Of a stretch of 33,729 bases of DNA, positions 1 to 7,075 are shown piece by piece. Every line of letters begins with the position of its first letter. Within the stretch, counting starts at the first letter, position 1. The notes under the pieces are model-generated. The model saw only the letters and a program-made list of their open reading frames with translations. It made no database searches and was not told the DNA's origin. Source of the stretch: Chamaesiphon sp. GL140_3_metabinner_50 (GTDB lineage Bacteria > Cyanobacteriota > Cyanobacteriia > Cyanobacteriales > Chamaesiphonaceae); contig NZ_JANYJC010000205.1 of the NCBI RefSeq assembly GCF_025361915.1, positions 1-33,729 of the forward strand, given 5' to 3'. The translations under genes were made by a program, and so were the position numbers.

Positions 1-336
1 TTACATATTACCCGCCGCGATCGATGGGAAGCAGCCAAAAATCTCGGTACTTACAGTAGCGAAACATTAGCTACCGAAGGATTTATCCATTGCTCTACTC
101 TAGCTCAAGTTATCGGCTCGGCAAATCGGTTTTTTAAGCAGCAAACAGATCTAGTCATCCTCGTAATCGAAATCACTAAAGTCACACCAGAGATTCGCTA
201 CGAAGGTGCCGAAGCAAATAATTTATTCCCTCATATTTACGGCAACCTCAACATCGACGCAGTAACCCAAGTCATCGATCTCGAAACCAGCCCAGACAAC
301 TCATTCCTCATGCCCAAAGAATTAGTTAATAGTTGA
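1..336 (+). CDS. DUF952 family protein, 5' end cut by window edge
   Basis: Frame 1 is open from base 1 to the TGA at 334-336 and is missing from the ORF track because its start lies outside the window. The translation begins LHITRRDRWEAA and contains GFIHCST, YEGAEANNLFPHIYG and a C-terminal PKELVNS. The FIHCS and FPHIYG motifs are typical of the DUF952 family, small proteins of about 110 residues with no established reaction. Since family members usually begin a few residues before the equivalent of LHIT, only a handful of codons are missing. The family assignment is from motif memory, and no function is claimed. The stop is followed by a copy of a dispersed cyanobacterial repeat and then by the tandem array in front of xth. 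Confidence 0.8.
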   Translation, partial: LHITRRDRWEAAKNLGTYSSETLATEGFIHCSTLAQVIGSANRFFKQQTDLVILVIEITKVTPEIRYEGAEANNLFPHIYGNLNIDAVTQVIDLETSPDNSFLMPKELVNS

Positions 337-337
337 C

Positions 338-361
338 ACTTCGGCTCCGCTCAGTGCAAGA
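338..361. repeat. Dispersed short palindromic-type repeat (…cttcggctccgctcagtgc…)
   Basis: The segment cacttcggctccgctcagtg begins with cact and ends with agtg. Its reverse complement (cactgagcggagccgaagtg) matches the segment ccctgagcgaagccgaaggg near 21360 in most positions. Such short elements are scattered through many cyanobacterial genomes. No coding capacity. Confidence 0.5.
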
Positions 362-398
362 AGTTGAAAGTTGAAAAATTAAGCTATCTTCTTACTCC

Positions 399-482
399 TT
401 ACTCCCAACTCCCATCTCCTTACTCCCAACTCCCATCTCCTTACTCCCAACTCCCATCTCCTTACTCCCAACTCCCATCTCC
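399..482. repeat. Four perfect tandem copies of a 21-bp unit
   Basis: The unit ttactcccaactcccatctcc is repeated head to tail four times without a mismatch (399-419, 420-440, 441-461, 462-482). It is built from heptamer-like words (actccca, actccca, tctcctt) as in the STRR sequences known from cyanobacteria. The array ends 3 nt before the ATG of xth, so it fills the place where a Shine-Dalgarno sequence would be. It contains no purine-rich SD-like word on the + strand. Confidence 0.9.
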
Positions 483-485
483 TCA

Positions 486-1277
486 ATGAAAATTGCCACC
501 TGGAACGTTAACTCAATTCGGACGCGACTAGAAATAGTAACTAATTGGTTGCAACAAAGTCAGGTTGATGTGTTGTGCGTTCAAGAAACTAAAGCGATCG
601 ATAGCCAATTTCCGATCGATGCGATCGCCGCCTGCGGTTATCATGCCTATATCTCTGGGCAAAAATCATATAACGGCGTGGCAATGTTTAGCAAGCAACC
701 ATTAACTAATGTGAGTTATGGTTTTGGGGGCATATTAGACGCGGAACTAGTCGGAGATTTAGACACACAAAAGCGGGTAATTACTGGCAACCTCGATGGT
801 GTCCAAATTGTCAATCTTTATGTGCCTAATGGCAATTCTGTAGACAGCGATAAATACCCCTACAAGCTGCGGTGGTTGGAGTTATTAGGCATATATCTAA
901 AAACCTCGATCGCATCCGGTCAGCCTTCGATTTGCGTCTGTGGAGACTTTAATATTGCCCTCGAAGATCTCGATATTCATACCAAAACAGTATCGCGAGA
1001 TCGGGTGATGGCAACTGACGCAGAACGAGACTTATTACGTAAGTCAGTTATCGATTTAGGCTTTCGAGATAGCTTCCGCAAATTTACATCTTCAGGCGGA
1101 CATTTTAGCTGGTGGGATTATCGCCAACAAGGTTTCGAGCGCAATCGCGGTTGGCGAATCGACCATCTTTATTTAACACCAGATTTGTTCGATCGGGCTA
1201 CTAGTTGTTCGATCGATATCGAGCCACGTAAATTAGTCCAACCCAGCGATCATACCCCGGTAATTGTCGAGTTATAA
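486..1277 (+). CDS. xth: Exodeoxyribonuclease III (AP endonuclease, Xth family)
   Basis: A 263-residue protein of the exonuclease III / AP endonuclease family (EEP superfamily), which cleaves DNA at abasic sites and removes nucleotides from 3' ends in base-excision repair in the cytoplasm. Visible motifs are MKIATWNVNSIRTRL at the N-terminus, CVQETK with the metal-binding Glu34, GDFN with Asp154 and Asn156, WRIDHLYL with Asp226, and the C-terminal PSDHTPVI with catalytic His256. Length is normal and all key residues are present. The start is fixed by the motif beginning at Met1. No SD precedes it; the 21-bp tandem array ends 3 nt upstream. It converges with the DUF5615/DUF433 pair, with a terminator-like hairpin between. 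Confidence 0.96.
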   Translation: MKIATWNVNSIRTRLEIVTNWLQQSQVDVLCVQETKAIDSQFPIDAIAACGYHAYISGQKSYNGVAMFSKQPLTNVSYGFGGILDAELVGDLDTQKRVITGNLDGVQIVNLYVPNGNSVDSDKYPYKLRWLELLGIYLKTSIASGQPSICVCGDFNIALEDLDIHTKTVSRDRVMATDAERDLLRKSVIDLGFRDSFRKFTSSGGHFSWWDYRQQGFERNRGWRIDHLYLTPDLFDRATSCSIDIEPRKLVQPSDHTPVIVEL

Positions 1278-1290
1278 TCATACCAAATAA

Positions 1291-1331
1291 AAAAAGTCGG
1301 GGTAATTTATGAATTGTCCCTACCTTTTTGA
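1291..1331. terminator. Bidirectional terminator-like hairpin between convergent genes
   Basis: The sequence aaaaagtcggggtaatt-tatg-aattgtccctacctttttg can fold with ggggtaatt paired to aattgtccc (two G-U type pairs) and A-run/T-run flanks on both sides. It sits between the stop of xth and the stop of the DUF5615 gene on the other strand, where a shared terminator is expected. The stem is imperfect. Confidence 0.5.
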
Positions 1332-1382
1332 GAAATGCGATCGATCTTAATGACGATCGTGAAATTGAGATCGAGTGGCAAA

Positions 1383-1751
1383 CTAATCGATGTCAGGTAT
1401 AGCAAGTAGCCTCATTCGTACTTTATCATCTTCAACCACACTAAAATGACCATTCCAGTCATCTCTAAGTGCGATCGCCTTGGCTACTTTTTGAGCAATT
1501 ACCAAACTAGAAGGGGCCTTAATCCGAAACAAAATAATGCCAGCAGTAGCAAGTAACTTGTTACGAAAAGCCAATTCACCAAAGTCCTTATCAAACGTCA
1601 AAATAATCCGGTTTTCGGTTTGAGCGCGTTCTAATACTTGAGGATCGGCAATACCCGGAGAATCAGATCTAATCCACGCTACATCATGTCCACTTTGCCG
1701 GAGTGCCTCAACAGCATCTAATGGGAAATTTTCATCAGCAAGGAACCGCAT
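1383..1751 (-). CDS. DUF5615 PIN-like protein (toxin-like partner)
   Basis: A 122-residue protein starting MRFLADENFP and containing LTFDKDFGELA. These acidic motifs are characteristic of the DUF5615 / Mut7-C-like branch of the PIN nuclease fold, in which the aspartates would hold a metal. It is the downstream gene of a pair: the upstream DUF433 stop lies 3 nt before this ATG, so the two are almost certainly co-transcribed. DUF433-DUF5615 pairs are very common in cyanobacteria and are treated as predicted VapBC-like toxin-antitoxin modules. Toxicity and RNase activity are inferred, not shown. Confidence 0.85.
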   Translation of the reverse strand: MRFLADENFPLDAVEALRQSGHDVAWIRSDSPGIADPQVLERAQTENRIILTFDKDFGELAFRNKLLATAGIILFRIKAPSSLVIAQKVAKAIALRDDWNGHFSVVEDDKVRMRLLAIPDID

Positions 1752-1754
1752 AAA

Positions 1755-1985
1755 CTAAGCCGGAATAGCATAGACTTTTTCGGACTGAAGCGATGCACTG
1801 GCATAGCTCAGACAGGCTTGAATATCCTCGATCTCGATCCCTGGATAATTTCGCAAAATCTCGTCTGTACTCCAGCCCTGAGCCAGCAAATCGATGATAA
1901 ATTCAACGGCTAGTCTAGTGCCTTTAATTGTTGGCTTACCAACTAAGATATTGAGATCGAGCGTAATTCGAGATTGCCAGTTCAT
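1755..1985 (-). CDS. DUF433 protein (antitoxin-like partner)
   Basis: A 76-residue protein with the DUF433 pattern: a short N-terminal beta region ending in VGKPTIKGTRLAVEFI, then a helical part with LAQGWSTDEILRNYPGIEIEDI. In this family the GKPxIxGTR motif is followed by a winged or helix-turn-helix-like DNA-binding region, so an autoregulatory antitoxin role is plausible. The gene precedes the DUF5615 gene by 3 nt. Base composition is like its neighbours, with no sign of recent transfer beyond the mobile habit of such pairs. Confidence 0.85.
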   Translation of the reverse strand: MNWQSRITLDLNILVGKPTIKGTRLAVEFIIDLLAQGWSTDEILRNYPGIEIEDIQACLSYASASLQSEKVYAIPA

Positions 1986-2108
1986 GATTTTTCAAGTATG
2001 CCAACGGGGAAAAGTTAAATAAGCGATCGGTATCGAGTCTCTTCATTTTACAACTTGCGTGCAAACCTGCCCAGAAACTTCCACGGCATAACTCGATCTA
2101 ATCGATAG

Positions 2109-2143
2109 AATAAAAGATATCTAGAGTCTAGATATCTTTTATT
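2109..2143. terminator. Perfect 17-bp inverted repeat, probable terminator
   Basis: aataaaagatatctaga and tctagatatcttttatt are exact reverse complements separated by one base (2126). On the minus strand the hairpin begins 4 nt after the stop codon of the 99-residue gene and ends in uuuuauu, as expected of a factor-independent terminator. The stem is AT-rich, so strength is uncertain. It could also stop transcription in the opposite direction. Confidence 0.6.
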
Positions 2144-2147
2144 AATT

Positions 2148-2447
2148 TTAGTCAGCTACATATCGCCAACCTTCAGGTGAGTATTCGCGTTGGATGCGGA
2201 TTTCCCAATCACCTTGAGGAATAGTTACCTGTGCGTGTTCCTCGTGGGTAAGAATGGCAGTCGGCGATAAAACTTTGAGATATAATACGCCGTCCCGCTC
2301 GAATAATTCGGCTTCACCATTACTAATTTGGTGGCGATGTCCGGTAACTTCACCTTCGGCTAAAGTCAGGTGTGGAAGTTTGGTACCTGTCGCGGCTGTG
2401 TCGCTAGGAATAATAATAACGTCGCCTTGTCTGATAATTGGATTCAT
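2148..2447 (-). CDS. Small hypothetical protein, predicted all-beta
   Basis: A 99-residue protein that I do not assign to a named family. It reads MNPIIRQGDVIIIP, then EGEVTGHRHQI, then an alternating hydrophobic pattern around LYLKVLSPTAI, HEEHAQVTIPQGDWEI and ends PEGWRYVAD. Short strands, several His residues (GHRHQ, THEEHAQ) and no membrane segment suggest a compact beta fold that could bind a metal or a small ligand; that is inference only. It is followed by the perfect hairpin at 2109-2143. It lies 62 nt after the stop of the FHA gene on the same strand and could be its last operon partner, although spacing does not require this. The + strand ORF 2254-2472 is its shadow. Confidence 0.75.
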   Translation of the reverse strand: MNPIIRQGDVIIIPSDTAATGTKLPHLTLAEGEVTGHRHQISNGEAELFERDGVLYLKVLSPTAILTHEEHAQVTIPQGDWEIRIQREYSPEGWRYVAD

Positions 2448-2509
2448 AGATTTTAAACCTCGATACTTATAAAAATATGTACTGTATTTAGCCTACCCAA
2501 TCTTAGTTA

Positions 2510-3235
2510 TTAAACAGCAGTTACCTTAATTCTCGTCCAATGTCCAAGGGTAATTTCATCGCAAGACGCGATCGAAATATCGGACATAATCGCGATCTCT
2601 TTGCCATTTACCATCGTGCCATTCGACGAACCGATATCGCGCAATACCAGCGCACCATCGGGATGCAGAGTCAAAATCGCATGACGCGAAGAGACAGCAT
2701 CGTCTAAATCGAGCGGAATTTCGGGATGGATGGCGCGCGCTTGACTGGTACGCCCGATCAGATTGGTAGGATTGTTTAGGGGAATAGTAATTGGGGCTTG
2801 AGTGGGGGCTGTCGGGCTATCTGGCGTGGCTAAAGTGGGATCGATCGAGATGGTAACTTGCCAGCAGCCGAGCGCGGTAACGTGGGGGATTGTGGCATCT
2901 GGGAGCGGCTGCGGGGGCTGTGTCGGTGCGGTAGCAGCAAGATTGGCAACAGATTTAATTGGGGGTGGAAAATTCGACAGCGGATCGCCACCTTTAGCAC
3001 CCGTGAGAAAGTTATAGCCACAAATTTCACAGAAGTTGCCGCTATCTGCCTCATGGGGCGTACTGCAATCGGGGCAAGGTTGAATCGAACTAGAAGATGC
3101 GATCGACACGCTCCTAGTCGTTGTCTGGCTCGAATTAGCAGTACTTTGGGCAATTCCCAAACCCATAATTTTCGCCCCACATTCCGAGCAAAAATCGGCT
3201 TCTGTTGAATTGTGACCTTTGGGGCAAGTGTACAT
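2510..3235 (-). CDS. Zinc-ribbon and FHA-domain protein
   Basis: The ORF track starts this at 3355, but the first 40 residues (rich in SHTSNLPHLQ-type words) are a translation of the tandem repeat. The start that fits is the Met at 3235 (MYTCPKGHNS), giving 241 residues. Two CxxC-type zinc ribbons lie at the N-terminus (CPKGH…CSEC and CPDC…CEIC), followed by a Pro/Thr-rich linker. A C-terminal FHA domain has the signature GR (IGRTSQAR), SSRH and SSNGTMVNG; FHA domains bind phosphothreonine. It would act as a phospho-reader in the cytoplasm, together with the VWA and PP2C proteins encoded just upstream on the same strand. Pyrimidine-rich repeat DNA (tctcctc) occupies the RBS position, with no SD. 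ORFs 2830-3327(-), 2858-3208(+) and 2802-3017(+) are shadows. Confidence 0.88.
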   Translation of the reverse strand: MYTCPKGHNSTEADFCSECGAKIMGLGIAQSTANSSQTTTRSVSIASSSSIQPCPDCSTPHEADSGNFCEICGYNFLTGAKGGDPLSNFPPPIKSVANLAATAPTQPPQPLPDATIPHVTALGCWQVTISIDPTLATPDSPTAPTQAPITIPLNNPTNLIGRTSQARAIHPEIPLDLDDAVSSRHAILTLHPDGALVLRDIGSSNGTMVNGKEIAIMSDISIASCDEITLGHWTRIKVTAV

Positions 3236-3237
3236 GA

Positions 3238-3313
3238 GGAGATGGGAGGTTGGAGATGGGAGGTTGGAGATGGGAGGTTGGAGGTGTGGGAGGTTGGAGG
3301 TGTGGGAGGTGTG
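3238..3313. repeat. STRR-type tandem repeat (gatgggaggttgga)n
   Basis: Direct repeats of the words gatggga, ggttgga and ggtgtgg run without interruption up to 2 nt from the ATG of the FHA gene. In the direction of that gene the strand is pyrimidine-rich (ccaacctcccatctcc). It produces spurious ORF extensions on both strands. Confidence 0.85.
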
Positions 3314-3349
3314 GAACGCAGTTCCAAAACTTAAATGTTGGAGCCTAAC

Positions 3350-3390
3350 ACCCAACCCCTATCTCCCATCTCCTCCCTCCTATCTCCCAT
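3350..3390. repeat. STRR-type repeat between VWA and FHA genes
   Basis: acccaacccctatctcccatctcctccctcctatctcccatc is a second block of the same word family. It lies 1-2 nt beyond the stop region of the VWA gene, which ends at 3391. On the VWA coding strand it is purine-rich, as at the 3' ends of several other genes here. Confidence 0.75.
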
Positions 3391-4662
3391 CTACTTCTGA
3401 ATTCTAGCCGTCTTTGTCGATCGAGTCTCTAACATCATTTCATCTTCTTTGGCGACGGTGCGTTTGATGCGGACTGTACCTGCGGCGGCATCTTCGACAT
3501 CGACGACGGAGCGGAGGAGTTTAGCGGTGGCTTCGTTACCAGAATCATGGGCGATTTTGACGGCTTTACCGAGCTTGACTGTCGCGACATCGATGTTGCC
3601 TTGCGCTTTGGCTTCTAAGCCTTCTTGAATGAATTGACTGAGTTCGGCTTGTCCGGTATAGTGAGCGACACGACGATCGATCTTGGCAGTTTTGGCTTCA
3701 TCTTCCGTCCAAGTTGCCAGAATTTTGGCTTCGGTTATTTTGGTTTCTTGTCCGTTAGTTTGAGTTATTAAACTCGCTCTTCCGGCTAACATTTCATCGC
3801 CGACATTGCCCGCATTAATTTGAATGCAGAAATGATAATCACGAGACTCATTACTCCCCCACGCACCTGTAGGATATTCAATAATTCTCTCGCTGACAAC
3901 CTTAGCGCGACTGGTAACATCGACAATTTCGGGGCTTACCTGCTTGCAAAATAATATCTTCGCACCTACGGGAGTCCACAATCTGAGACTGACATCGCTG
4001 ACGGTTTTACCCATTGCTTTGGTGAGAATTTCTTGAAAGTCTGCGGCAATCCGATCGGGTGAGGGGATAATATCAGTCGTACCCAATAATTTGGCGGCAA
4101 TTTTTTGTAATTCACCAACGCGCCAATCGGTACCGACACCGCGACAATCGCACTGAAATTTCCCTTCCGCAGCATCGAGAATGCGAGTTAAATCGTGTTC
4201 GTCATTGAGATCGTTTTGCCCATCTGTGAGCAATAATGCCTGACAAATTGCTTGGGGCATTTTATTAAATTCACCCAAAGCGGTATGCAGCCAAGTAGAC
4301 ATTAAAGTACCGCCATTGGCACTAATTTCTTTTACCTGACTAATCGCGCGCATTTTATTCTCAGGTACGGCGTTAACTAACGGTACCAATAATTTAGCGC
4401 GGCTCGATCCGGTGACGACAAAAAAGGCAGCATCATCAGGGAGTAGATTGATAATTTTAACGATCGCATCTTTAGCTGCAATCATTTTAGCTCCACCCAT
4501 CGAGCCAGATGTATCGCAAATAATCCCAAATAAGCGTTGATTGGTTATCGGTGCGGCAACTGCTACCCCATCACTATCGCTGGTAGTAATCGTCATGATG
4601 GCGTTTACTTCTCTGGCACCTTGGGGAAGGTAAGGATTTTGGAAGACTTCGGCGTTAAACAT
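3391..4662 (-). CDS. von Willebrand factor type A (VWA) domain protein
   Basis: A 423-residue protein with a VWA domain whose MIDAS metal site is intact: DTSGSMGG (Asp50, Ser52, Ser54), the Thr in GGTLMSTWL, and the Asp in LLTDGQND. No signal peptide or membrane segment is seen, so it is probably cytoplasmic, like TerY/YegL-type VWA proteins. The C-terminal half (after about residue 230) is a beta-rich region followed by a helical part with QAELSQFIQEGLEAKAQGN and a Lys/Arg/Glu-rich tail. It sits between a PP2C phosphatase gene and an FHA gene, the arrangement expected for phosphorylation-controlled complexes such as the TerY-P triad. Its start follows STRR repeats with no SD visible. The Met at residue 23 (MTITTS) is a possible alternative start. 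Confidence 0.9.
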   Translation of the reverse strand: MFNAEVFQNPYLPQGAREVNAIMTITTSDSDGVAVAAPITNQRLFGIICDTSGSMGGAKMIAAKDAIVKIINLLPDDAAFFVVTGSSRAKLLVPLVNAVPENKMRAISQVKEISANGGTLMSTWLHTALGEFNKMPQAICQALLLTDGQNDLNDEHDLTRILDAAEGKFQCDCRGVGTDWRVGELQKIAAKLLGTTDIIPSPDRIAADFQEILTKAMGKTVSDVSLRLWTPVGAKILFCKQVSPEIVDVTSRAKVVSERIIEYPTGAWGSNESRDYHFCIQINAGNVGDEMLAGRASLITQTNGQETKITEAKILATWTEDEAKTAKIDRRVAHYTGQAELSQFIQEGLEAKAQGNIDVATVKLGKAVKIAHDSGNEATAKLLRSVVDVEDAAAGTVRIKRTVAKEDEMMLETRSTKTARIQK

Positions 4663-4668
4663 AAAGTT

Positions 4669-4696
4669 GGGAGATGGGAGTTGGGAGATGGGAGTC
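4669..4696. repeat. Short STRR-type repeat in the VWA leader
   Basis: gggagatgggagttgggagatgggag lies 7-34 nt upstream of the VWA start codon. On the VWA sense strand it reads ctcccatctcccaactccca, nearly the same words as in front of xth. Confidence 0.7.
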
Positions 4697-4765
4697 GGAA
4701 GTTAGCAAGTTCCTAACACTTGGATTTTACGATCGTCGATCGAAACTACTTAATTACTGTCAATT

Positions 4766-4800
4766 CTCGTTCTCGAAGAGGCTACGCCAACGAGCGATTG
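4766..4800. repeat. Dispersed repeat (gaggctacgccaacgagc)
   Basis: gaagaggctacgccaacgagcg is the reverse complement, with one or two changes, of gctcgttggcgaagcctct at 26478-26496. This is a widespread short intergenic repeat in cyanobacteria. It lies in the 181-nt gap between the PP2C and VWA genes, which otherwise holds only the STRR repeat. Confidence 0.55.
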
Positions 4801-4843
4801 CTAAATACTTGGGAGAATAAGCGATCGGTTATGCAAACTAGCA

Positions 4844-5836
4844 CTACTCTATTACTAAAATACCCACTGTAATATTATCTTGTCCACCTTGTTGATTGGC
4901 GAAGCGAATCAGGTGACGGGCGATGGGGAGGCTGTGCGAATCGTTTGCCTGTTGAAATAGATGGTAAAGATAACCGGGATCTGGGGCATAGTTCCATAAG
5001 CCATCGGTACACAGGAGTAAATAACCCGCACTAGGGATGGCAAAAGTCACGATCGAAGGTTTACCATCATCGGCGGTATCGGCACCCAGCCAGCGGACGA
5101 TCGCATGTGCGTAGGGCGATGCTTCGGCTTCTTCGGGGGTGTACATACCAGACTCGATCGCATCGCGCATCCAGGAGTCATCTTGAGTGAGCTGGATCGA
5201 TTTATCTGGGGCGATCCAATAGGCACGACTATCGCCCAACCAGCCGATTGTGGCAATATTAGCTCGTACCAGTGCGGCGACGATCGTGGTAGAAGCAGGA
5301 TCGATTGAGGATGTCGGATCGATCGGAATTCGGGCGACGGCTTGGAGTGCGGCATCGACACCCTGGCAAATAACCGCCGCCGGATCGTCGATACCTTGTT
5401 GCAGGGCTAGTTCGATCGCCTCTAAGCAATTAGTTACCGCAGCTCTGGAGGCAAGTTCGGGATGTTGGGAACTAGATACACCGTCGCAGACGACCATAAT
5501 ATAGATATCGTCGGCAATAAATTTGAGCGCGATCGCATCTTCATTTCGATCGTGTCTGCGCCCGCGATCGCTAGCTCCTGCTAAATTGGGTGCAGGTTGG
5601 AGTTCGATGGTATCCGTAGAAATTACTGCTTGACGAAATCCACATTCTATGCAGTATCGTTCCGCATCGATTTTGGCAGGCGGCGCACCACATTTCTGAC
5701 AACTAATATTACTGACGAGCACCGTAAGTGGCTGCACCAAAGATGAAGGGTTGGATGCGGCTACTAGACTCGCACCACACTCTTCACAAAACCGATCGTC
5801 TACTGCGATCGTGCCTCCACATTCATGACAGTTCAT
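4844..5836 (-). CDS. PP2C-family Ser/Thr phosphatase with N-terminal zinc ribbons
   Basis: A 330-residue protein. Residues 1-75 carry two zinc ribbons (CHEC…CEEC and CQKC…CIEC). From about residue 85 a PP2C/PPM domain follows with DRGRRHDRNEDA, VCDGVSSS, GWLGDSRAYW, LLLCTDGLW and GGQDNITVGIL; the aspartates that hold the two metal ions (in NED, DG, TDG and DN) are all present. It removes phosphate from Ser/Thr residues in the cytoplasm. It is first in the minus-strand set with the VWA and FHA genes, whose FHA protein also has zinc ribbons of the same style. No Ser/Thr kinase gene is in the window, so the opposing kinase must be elsewhere. ORFs at 5047-5504 in other frames are shadows. Confidence 0.92.
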   Translation of the reverse strand: MNCHECGGTIAVDDRFCEECGASLVAASNPSSLVQPLTVLVSNISCQKCGAPPAKIDAERYCIECGFRQAVISTDTIELQPAPNLAGASDRGRRHDRNEDAIALKFIADDIYIMVVCDGVSSSQHPELASRAAVTNCLEAIELALQQGIDDPAAVICQGVDAALQAVARIPIDPTSSIDPASTTIVAALVRANIATIGWLGDSRAYWIAPDKSIQLTQDDSWMRDAIESGMYTPEEAEASPYAHAIVRWLGADTADDGKPSIVTFAIPSAGYLLLCTDGLWNYAPDPGYLYHLFQQANDSHSLPIARHLIRFANQQGGQDNITVGILVIE

Positions 5837-5871
5837 AGATATTCGCGTGCGATCTTCAAAACCATTCTACA

Positions 5872-6107
5872 GGGAGATGGGACTGGGGGACGAGGGGACG
5901 GGGTGACTGGGTGACGGGGCGACTGGGGGACTTGGATATTATCAATCCAAAATCCTGTCTTGATTGAAACACTCTGGCAAGAGGGAGCCTCCGCGTGATT
6001 TCAGTCGCTGTCTTGTCTCGCTCGATCTGGAGGAAACCTCCAGAGCGCGAACCGCAAAATCCAAAATCTCCCATCTCCAAACTCCGAACTCCCATCTCCC
6101 CTAAAGC
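5872..6107. repeat. Repeat-filled gap between PP2C and dedA
   Basis: This 271-nt gap has no credible gene. It holds gggagatgggactgggggacgaggggacggggtgactgg (tandem ggggac/gggtgac words, about 5873-5932), a perfect 8-bp inverted repeat tctggagg-aaa-cctccaga at 6026-6044, and a second STRR block tctcccatctccaaactccgaactcccatctcccc at 6067-6101 that reaches almost to the dedA stop. The ORFs 5856-6095(-) and 5995-6447(+) are translations of these repeats and of the dedA antisense. Confidence 0.7.
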
Positions 6108-6725
6108 CTATTCCCCTGTTTTAGCAATGCGACTTTCCAGCCAGATGGGGACGACGATAAATCCGATCGCGATGAATAGAGCTAGAATGGCAAACTTACT
6201 CACCCAAGCTAGTAACTGTTCGAGCGAAACTACTCTACCCACGAAAAAGGCTAGTGTTGTCATCACCGATGCCCAAGTCACCGCTCCAACTAAATTAACA
6301 GCTAAGAACTTACCAATTGGCATCTCCACGACACCAGCCATCGGACTAGAAACAATCCGAATTAAAGGGATAAATCGACCGAAGAAGACGGCTTTAACCG
6401 CATTGTCACTAAATTTAGTTTTAATTTCTTCTAACTGCACTTCTTGAATCCGCAAGACTTTCGCAGCACCTAGAATCAGCTTCCAGCCGCCATACTTGCC
6501 CACTGAGTAACCGCCGATGCCGCCGATGAAAGCTCCCATCGCCGCTGATGCCAAGACGAGCCAATAATTTAGTTCGCCACTCCCAGCCAAAAAACCACCG
6601 ACGATCGTGATGGTTTCACCAGGTAGTGGCAACCCTAAATTTTCTAACAGAATGCCTACAAAGACAGCGAGATATCCGTATTGATTTGCTAGCTCCTGGA
6701 TTGTCTCTAACGATAGGAATTCCAT
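6108..6725 (-). CDS. DedA family membrane protein
   Basis: A 205-residue integral membrane protein of the DedA/SNARE-associated (VTT) family, whose members are linked to lipid-carrier (undecaprenyl phosphate) or phospholipid translocation and membrane homeostasis. Visible hallmarks are ENLGLPLPGE near residue 30, a glycine-rich re-entrant region GAFIGGIGGYSVGKYGGW, the FFGRFIPLIR motif with conserved arginines, and C-terminal hydrophobic helices ending before RIAKTGE. Length is typical. It is monocistronic, with repeats on both sides. Its TAG stop is followed within a few bases by an STRR block. The likely substrate here is unknown; a role in recycling the carrier used by the polysaccharide locus is possible but only inferred. 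Confidence 0.92.
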   Translation of the reverse strand: MEFLSLETIQELANQYGYLAVFVGILLENLGLPLPGETITIVGGFLAGSGELNYWLVLASAAMGAFIGGIGGYSVGKYGGWKLILGAAKVLRIQEVQLEEIKTKFSDNAVKAVFFGRFIPLIRIVSSPMAGVVEMPIGKFLAVNLVGAVTWASVMTTLAFFVGRVVSLEQLLAWVSKFAILALFIAIGFIVVPIWLESRIAKTGE

Positions 6726-6786
6726 CTATACCTGAAGAGATGTAACTTTACATTCTTATATTAACTGAGGAATTGGGTAAATTTAC

Positions 6787-6862
6787 AGTTGGGAGATGGG
6801 AGTAAGGAGTAAGAAGTAAGGAGTTAGGAGTTAGAAGTTGGGAGTTGGGAGTTGGGAGTAAA
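6787..6862. repeat. STRR-type repeat block
   Basis: gttgggagatgggagtaaggagtaagaagtaaggagttaggagttagaagttgggagttgggagttgggagt is made of heptamers such as gggagtt, aggagta and gaagtta. It is the largest feature of the 350-nt gap between dedA and the methyltransferase gene. Confidence 0.85.
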
Positions 6863-6891
6863 TCGATACACTACAACATATTTGCATAGAG

Positions 6892-6897
6892 TATAAT
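6892..6897 (+). promoter_or_regulatory. Possible -10 element (TATAAT)
   Basis: A consensus TATAAT occurs at 6892-6897 in the gap before the methyltransferase gene, but no good -35 hexamer lies 16-18 nt upstream. If used, the transcript would have a leader of about 170 nt. The rest of 6900-7075 shows no gene, only GATCGATC-type words and two short palindromes. Confidence 0.3.
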
Positions 6898-7075
6898 GTC
6901 GCTATTAAAGATGTCGATCGACGAGCGACGGCTCTTTTCACTTGCTCCGACACCCCCTGATTTCTTGCTGAGAATATGTTTTGTCGATCTAGGTAGGCTA
7001 GATTGCACCGATCGCTAGTCGATCGATATCAATTCCTGAGAGATAGTTAACCAACGTTCCACAAAAACTAGGATA

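Noticed and set aside
399-482. CRISPR-like direct repeats
   Set aside because: The 21-bp units are contiguous with no spacers between them, and no cas gene is in the window.
2830-3327. 165-residue ORF (-) and 116-residue ORF 2858-3208 (+)
   Set aside because: Both overlap the FHA gene in other frames. Their sequences are low-complexity Arg/Pro/Ser-rich translations of repeat and antisense DNA with no domain.
3236-3355. N-terminal extension of the FHA protein to 3355
   Set aside because: The extra 40 residues are encoded by the STRR repeat and precede a natural start at the first zinc ribbon (MYTCPKGH).
5856-6447. ORFs 5856-6095 (-) and 5995-6447 (+)
   Set aside because: The first is a translation of tandem ggggac words and the dispersed repeat; the second is mostly dedA antisense.
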